This document shows, one piece after another, positions 58,020 through 64,000 of a stretch of 64,000 nt of DNA; the first letter of the stretch is position 1, and every line of letters starts with the position of its first letter. Source of the DNA: Pardosa pseudoannulata (lineage: Eukaryota > Arthropoda > Arachnida > Araneae > Lycosidae); assembly GCA_032207245.1 (NCBI GenBank), contig CM063501.1, forward strand, positions 81,177,965 to 81,241,964, given 5' to 3'. The translations under genes were made by a program, and so were the position numbers. The notes below the pieces were generated by a model. The model saw nothing but the letters and a program-made list of their open reading frames with translations. It was not told the origin of the DNA and did no database searches.

Positions 58020-59230
58020 TCGTCCATTTGTGAAAAAATGCAGCTAACTAGACTAAAGGGGCAGGTATTAGCTGTAAAAGTTCTCACACTATATTTAGAT
58101 AAATTAGTTTACATGGCATAGTGTCTTTAAAATATCAATATATGTGCATATTTCAGAAAAGTACATGACACAGAAATTATCGGTTTATCGTTATTTTCGT
58201 AATAAAAAAAACTGTAAAATCCTGCTACCTATACTAAAGAAGCATAAATTATCAGTTAAAGTTCACACTATATTTATATAAATTTGTTTATATGGCATGG
58301 TGTCTTTAAAATATCAATATATCTACACGTTTCAAAAAAGTACGTGATACAGAAATTATCGTTGTTTCAGTAATAAAAAAAACTGTAAAATGCTGCTAAC
58401 TAGACTGAAAGGGCATGAATTAACTGTAAAAGTTCTCACACAATCTTTAGATAAATTTCCTTACATGGCATGGTTTCAATAAAATATCAATTTATGTACA
58501 TATTTCCCAAAAGTAATTGACACTGAAGTTATCGTTATTTTCTTAATTAAAAACTGTAAAATGCTGATAACTAGACTAAAGGGGCATGAATTAGTTTTAA
58601 AAGTTCTCACACTATATTTAGATAAATTTGTTTTACATGGTATGGTATCTTTAAAATATCAATTTATGCACATATTTCAGAAAAGTACGTAACACAGAAA
58701 TTATCGCTATTTTCGTAATAAAAAACTGTAAAATGCTGCTAACTAGACTAAAGGGGCATGAATTAACTGTGAAAGTTCTCACACTATCTTTAGATATATT
58801 TGCTTACATGGCATGGTGTTATTAAAATATCAATTTATATACACATTTCATAAAAGTACATGACACAGGAATTATCGTAATAAAAAAACTGCTGACTAGA
58901 CTAAAGGGGCATGAATTAACTGTAAAAGTTCTCACACTATCTTTAGATAAATTGTTTATAAGGCCTGGTATCATTAAAATATCAATTTATGTACATATTT
59001 CACAAACGTACGTGACAAAGAAATTATCGTTACTTCCGCAATAAAAAAACTCTAAAATCCTGCTAACTGTACTAAGAGGGAATGAATTAACTTTAAAAGT
59101 ACTATCTTTAGATAAATTTGCTTACATGGCTATGGTGTCATTAAATTATCAACTTATATACACATTTTACAAAAGTAGGTAACACAGAAATTATCGTTAT
59201 TTTCGTAATAAAAAACTGTAACAAAAAATT
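58020..59230 (+). repeat. Tandem array of a ~170-bp unit, about seven copies
   Basis: The block 'ctgctaactagactaaaggggcatgaatta' (and variants) starts near 58037, 58222, 58392, 58563, 58734, 58889 and 59059. Periods are 185, 170, 171, 171, 155 and 170 bp. Each unit continues with 'gttctcacactat.tttagataaatt', 'catggcatggt' and 'agaaattatcgttattttcgtaataaaaaac'. The short unit lacks part of the A-rich spacer. Confidence 0.92.
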
Positions 59231-59690
59231 AAACAATTCTATAAAATTAATACCAAAGTTTTATTCCTAGACGTTGAGAATGCTCTGTTTAAAATCCAAT
59301 GTAATGGGTAATCGGTTTCACTTCAATTAGTAGTGAAAGTCCTTACAATTTCTGAATATGATTTTTGTGGGCAATGGCATCATTTAGATATCTATCTAGA
59401 CATATATCATAGCATTATACTCTTGAAATTTTAACGTAAATTAAATTTAAATAACATTTTTAGTGTATAAATGTTTAAGTCACATTTCTTGCACATCCGA
59501 ATGAAAATGACCGATGCCTTTTCAGTGCCGTTTTGAGAGATTTTAACCGGAATTATTATACACAGATCTTGGTTTCTAGACAGGAATTACATAAACCTAA
59601 GAGGCAGAGAAATCTACTATATTTCGGTAATCGAGAATGGCAACAAAAAAAATCCTGTTTCTATCACGTTGATACAGGCACAGACACTGA
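59231..59690. other. No recognisable feature
   Basis: AT-rich, with an open frame at 59533-59724 of ordinary composition but no motif. Confidence 0.35.
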
Positions 59691-59765
59691 CACAGGCTCG
59701 ATGGCCATAATGTCTAGAGAATAAACCTGACTAGCTAGAGGGTTTGGGTTTGAATCCAATATAAT
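59690..59765 (+). mobile_element. Possible tRNA-like SINE head
   Basis: 'ggctcgatggccataatgtc' could be a degraded A box, and GGGTTTGGGTTTGAATCC ends in a good B box about 35-40 bp later. No body is shared with S1 or S2. A chance B box is possible. Confidence 0.35.
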
Positions 59766-59879
59766 TTACAGTTGTCAATTTATGTTATAAAAATAAAGAG
59801 AAACCTAACTAAAAGTCGTCAATTCTTTGTCGAAGGAAAAGCTGATAAAGGCCCCAAGTACATGCTTGTATGATTACAT

Positions 59880-60561
59880 CTAAAATAATTTATAATATAT
59901 TAAATGTTCCAAAGGAATATTTTATATTCTACTAGAAATTTGCTATCAGTGTATTGAGGCAACATGTGAAATACGCAGATTTCTGTTACACACATGTACT
60001 GAAACGTTTATTCTAAATAATTGAAAAGATATCAATTGGTAATACAAACGCTCGAGGAATGTCGTAAATACTTTTAAACATATCTAGAGAAAACAACGGT
60101 GTTCTTCATTAATTTCGTTATTAATTAAAGTAAATATCAGAGGTTCTAGAATTCAACATTTTTATTGCTTTCAACCCAAAGTATACTGGTAATATCAGAA
60201 ACGTGAATTTGAGTTCCTGGAATCTTCAAATAATAATTGAGATTTTACCTCAGGATAGACTAGGAATTCCTAACGAATAATATTGATAAGCAAATGATTG
60301 GAAATAGCAAATGAAGTATATATGTTTTACTAGGCGGCCCGACAGATGCTGTGCTGTTATAACGCTGTAAATCAAAAAATTGTAAAAAGTTTTATATAAA
60401 TTATATTTTGATGGAAAAGTAAGGAAAAAAGTATTTTAAAAACACTTGACAGCACCGCGCGTGCAGTCATCACAAACGTGACTAGATTAAATTAAAATTC
60501 CCGCAACAACTGTACAGGGATCCGACCTGGTACTTATTGTACTAGAGTCCATTGCGCTGAC
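59880..60561 (-). repeat. Inverted, diverged copy of the duplicated segment
   Basis: The reverse complement of this stretch matches about 61290-61975, including the last ~230 bp of the Helitron-like element (60330-60561) and about 450 bp beyond its 3' end. Similarity is about 85-90 percent, lower than between the two direct copies, so this inverted copy is older. Confidence 0.85.
60330..60561 (-). mobile_element. Helitron-like element, 3' part only
   Basis: On the minus strand this runs from a tRNA-like 'gtcagcgcaatggactc' block to a CTAG end followed by T, matching the 3' ends at 61522 and 63041. The 5' part is missing. Confidence 0.5.
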
Positions 60562-60565
60562 TTAA

Positions 60566-62513
60566 CATTGTTCTACAATGTATTATATATGGCTCATAAA
60601 GTAAACTAATGATATCTTTATATATAAAATACTTCTGTCCGTGTGTTTGTAATAGAATTCCTCCACAACGGCTAGACTGAATTTAATGAAATTTTGTGTA
60701 TGTAATTAAGTTTATCCGAGACTGGTTTAGATTCCCAATTTGATCCGATAAAAAATATTTTTTATTAAAAATCCAGTATTCCACGCTGATTGAGATTATT
60801 ATAATGCCGCTTTAAACCCTTATAGTAAATATATACCCTTATACGCTTTACACCCTTATAGTTTGTAATAGAATTCCTCCACAACGGCTAGACTGAATTT
60901 AATGAAATTTTGTGTATGTAATTAAGTTTATCCGAGACTGGTTTAGATTCCCAATTTGATCCGATAAAAAATATTTTTTATTAAAAATCCAGAATTCAGC
61001 ACTTATTGAGATTATTATAATGCCGCTTTACACCCTTATAGTAAATATATACCCTTATACACTTTACACCCTTATAGTTTGTAATAGAATTCCTCCTAAA
61101 CGGCCGGACTGATTTTGATGAAATGTTGTGTATGTAATTAAGTTGAACAAAGAAGGGTTTTGATTCAGAATTTGATCCAATAAAAAATATTTTTATTAAA
61201 AATCCAGAATTCAGCACTTATTGAGATTATTATAATGCCGCTTTACACCCTTAACTGCCAACGTATCTGTGGAGCAGTGGTCAGCGCAACAGACTTCAAT
61301 ACAAGAAATCCCAGGACCGAATCCTTGTGCAAGCGATGTGGGAATTTTAATTTAATCTAATTACGTTTGTGATGACTGTACGCGTAGTGCCGTCAAGTGT
61401 TCTTAAAGTATTTTTCCCTTACTTTTCCATCAAAATGGTCTAATTTATAATTTATTTAAAAACATTTTACAATTTTTGGATTTACAGCGTTAAAACAGCT
61501 CAAATCCTGTCGGGTCATCTAGTAAAACATATATAGTTCATTTGCTAATTCCAATCATTTGTTATCATTATCATTCGTTATGAATTCCTAGCCTATGCTG
61601 AGGTAAAATCTCAATTGTTATTTGAAGATTCCGGGAACTCAAATTCACGTTTCTGATATTACCCGTATACCTTGGGTTAAAAGTAATAAAAATGTTGAAT
61701 TCCGGAACCTCGGATATTTACTTTAATCTAATTAATCGCGAACACAGTTGTTTCCTTTAGAAATGTTTTCGATTAAAAATATTTACGACATTCCTCGAGC
61801 GTTTGTATTGCCAATAGATATCTTTTCAATTATTTAGAATAAACGTTCGTGTTTGTGTGTGTAACAGAAGTCTACGTATTTCACCTGTTGTCCCAATACA
61901 CTGATGGAAAATTTCTAGTAGAAGAAAAAATGTTCCTTTGGAACATTTAATGTATTATAAAATATTTTTATGAGGAAATGCTTTTAATATCCTTCTTCTA
62001 AAATAAATGGAAGTTAAAATTACTTGAAAAGTTAGGACATGAATTACGAAATTATTGTTGTTATTGTTTTATTTCCTATATGCATGGATATCAGTGAAAT
62101 ATTTGACAGTGAAATGAAGTGAAGTAATAACAAGAACTCGGACAACCAACACTCATGTACAAACCATATGAGTCACAGTCACCAAGGGCAACGTCAGTAT
62201 AGAAACTCTTCCATCAACATATATATATACATATCCATTGTTACACATATAAATACATGTATTTACAAAGTCTCAATAATATCAATATCAAATTACTGAT
62301 TATGTGGTCTTGCGATATACAATTACAATTTTTGACATTTAACTGCCATGCAATGTAAGCTTAACATTGGAGGATTAATTATCCATTTCCAACTGTAGAG
62401 GTCAAAATGGTAACGCATTTTACGGAAAGGAAAGGCTGATTAAAGGTCACAGCATTAACAAAATCAATAAATAAACACAAACACACAAGTATATGAGTGT
62501 ATGCTTACATCTA
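60566..62513 (+). repeat. Tandem duplication unit A
   Basis: It matches unit B (62514-64000) from the 'aatgtattatatatggctc' flank, through the Helitron-like element and its right flank, to the 'ggtcacagcattaac' block. Setting aside a 432-bp expansion inside the element, the period is about 1.52 kb. Because both flanks are shared, the Helitron copies in A and B come from one insertion followed by duplication. Confidence 0.93.
60615..61522 (+). mobile_element. Helitron-like element with three 216-bp internal units
   Basis: It begins TCTTTATATATAAAAT after a host A (60614) and ends CTAG (61519-61522) before a host T. The 5'-TC...CTRR-3' ends between A and T, without a target duplication, are the signature of Helitrons. 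The 5' region 'gtttgtaatagaattcctcc' through 'attgagattattataatgccgcttta' occurs three times (60645, 60861, 61077; period 216 bp). A tRNA-like stretch ('gtggagcagtggtcagcgc', 'ggaccgaatcc') lies near 61271-61325. No Rep/helicase coding. The expected GC-rich hairpin before the 3' end is weak, which lowers my confidence. Confidence 0.58.
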
Positions 62514-62563
62514 ACATTATTCAAGAATGTATTATATATGGCTCCTAAAGTAAAATAATCCTA

Positions 62564-63041
62564 TCTTTATATATTAAAATTTTCTGTAGATGTGTTTGCA
62601 ATAGAACTCCTCCTCAACGGCTGGACTAATTTTGATGAAATTTTGTGTATGTAATTAAGTTGATCCGAGACTGATTTAGATTCACAATTTGATCTAATAA
62701 AAAATATTTTTTATTAAAAAATCCAGAATTGCGCGGTTATTGAGATTATTATAATGCCGCTTTACACCCTTAACTGCCAACTTATCTGTGGAGCAGTGGT
62801 CAGCGCAACAGACTTAAATACAAGAAGTCCTAGGACCGAATCCTTGTGCAAGCGATGTGGGAATTTTAATTTATTCTAATTACGTTTGTGATGACTGTAC
62901 GCATAGTGGTGTCAAGTGTTCTTAAATTATTTTTCCCTTACTTTTCCATCAAAACGGTCTAATTTATAATTTATTTAAAAACATTTTACAAGTTTTAGAT
63001 TTTCATCGTTAAAACAGCTCAAATCCTGTCGGGTAATCTAG
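62564..63041 (+). mobile_element. Helitron-like element, 478 bp
   Basis: TC at 62564 after A, CTAG at 63038-63041 before T. It has a single copy of the 216-bp 5' block and the same tRNA-like stretch and 3' half as the copy in unit A. Confidence 0.58.
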
Positions 63042-63724
63042 TAAAGCATATATAGTTCACTTGCTAATTCCAATCATTTGCTTATCAATACCATTCGTTA
63101 TGAATTCCTAGCCTATGCTGAGGTAAAATCTCAATTGTTATTTGAAGATTCCGGGAACTCAAATTCACGTTTCTGATATTACCCGTATACCTTGGGTTAA
63201 AAGTAATAAAAATGTTGAATTCCGGAACCTCGGATATTTACTTAATCTAATTAACGGTGAATACAGTTGCTTCTTTTAAAAATGTTTTCGATTAAAAATA
63301 TTTACGACATTCTTCGAGCTTTTGTATTGCCTATGGATATATTTTCTATTATTTAGAATAAACGTTCGTGTTTGTGTGTGTAACAGAAGTCTACGTATTT
63401 CACCTGTTGTCCCAATACACTGATGGAAAATTTCTAGTAGAAGAAAAAATGTTCCTTTGGAACATTTAATGTATTATAAAATATTTTTATGAGGAAAAAA
63501 TTTTAATATAATTCTTCTAAAATAAATGAAAGCACAAATTACAGGAAAAGTTAGGATATAAATTATGAAATTATTGTTTTATTTCCTGTGTGAAGAGTTA
63601 TCAGTGAAATATTTGACAGTGAAATGAAGTGAAGTAATAACAAGAACTCGGACAACCAACACTCATGTACAAACCATATGAGTCACAGTCACCAAGGGCA
63701 ACGTCAGTATAGAAACTCTTCCAT

Positions 63725-63727
<3 letters not shown>

Positions 63728-63763
<36 letters not shown>
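63728..63763. repeat. (AT)n microsatellite
   Basis: A run of about 18 AT units at the position where unit A (near 62219) has only a few, so this is a recent length change within the duplicated sequence. Confidence 0.95.
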
Positions 63764-63766
<3 letters not shown>

Positions 63767-64000
63767 CCATTGTTACACATATAAATACATGTATTTACAA
63801 AGTCTCAATAATATCAATATCAAATTACTGATTATGTGGTCTTGCGATATACAATTACAATTTTTGACATTTAACTGCCATGCAATGTAAGCTTAACATT
63901 GGAGGATTAATTATCCATTTCCAACTGTAGAGGTCAAAATGGTAACGCATTTTACGGAAAGGAAAGGCTGATTAAAGGTCACAGCATTAACAAAATCAAT

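Larger units (their letters stand above)
62514..64000 (+). repeat. Tandem duplication unit B (runs to the window edge)
   Basis: Nearly identical to unit A over most of its length. The clearest differences are one internal Helitron unit instead of three, and an (AT)n run grown from about 12 to about 36 bases near 63728. The unit continues beyond 64000. Confidence 0.93.

Overview
This window looks like intergenic DNA from a large, repeat-rich animal genome. It is very AT-rich, I see no operon-like gene packing, no convincing host exon, and no rRNA or intact tRNA gene. What it does hold is tRNA-derived SINEs, Tc1-like, piggyBac-like and Helitron-like DNA elements, solo LTRs, a LINE 3'-end remnant and many different local tandem arrays. 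An arthropod fits best. A chelicerate such as a spider is my guess from the SINE and transposon mix, but the sequence does not prove it.

Layout. 1-8.4 kb: old unrecognised DNA plus a seven-copy ~325-bp array (4.0-6.3 kb). 8.4-9.1 kb: a compact piggyBac-like element with both termini, TTAA duplications and a C-terminal transposase remnant. 9.7-12.2 kb: a ~139-bp array and a ~215-bp composite array. 13.4-14.7 kb: a nest in which a solo LTR sits next to piggyBac-like sequence, whose outer end lies at a TTAA inside a SINE. 16.5-23.4 kb: two tRNA-SINE families, a large AT/AC microsatellite, small tandem duplications, two hairpin MITE-like elements and a 3'-truncated Tc1 element. 27-29.8 kb: a dimeric SINE, a GC-richer unrecognised block and a TTAA-flanked element. 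30.7-35.5 kb: a ~880-bp tandem repeat, one unit of which was split by a piggyBac-like insertion, followed by a ~240-bp array containing a 31-bp sub-array. 36.3-38.6 kb: a 2.25-kb TTAA-flanked element with a second TTAA-flanked element inside it. 41.0-42.3 kb: fourteen copies of an ~89-bp hairpin satellite. 44.0-47.5 kb: SINEs, an LTR fragment and a decayed Tc1 transposase. 48.6-53.6 kb: tandem duplications, an extreme AT tract and a ~0.9-kb higher-order repeat. 53.9-55.6 kb: a LINE 3' end and a second solo LTR. 58.0-59.2 kb: a ~170-bp array. 59.9-64 kb: a ~1.5-kb tandem duplication carrying a Helitron-like element, with an inverted copy beside it.

No set of genes here works together. The coherent theme is mobile-element history. 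At least four TTAA-flanked piggyBac-like insertions are visible, and two can be timed against duplicated sequence that still has the empty site. All recognisable transposase sequence is broken by stops, frameshifts or large deletions, so these elements depended, or depend, on enzymes encoded elsewhere. Matches between repeats and all family assignments were made by eye; copy numbers and boundaries are good to roughly ten bases unless a motif fixes them.
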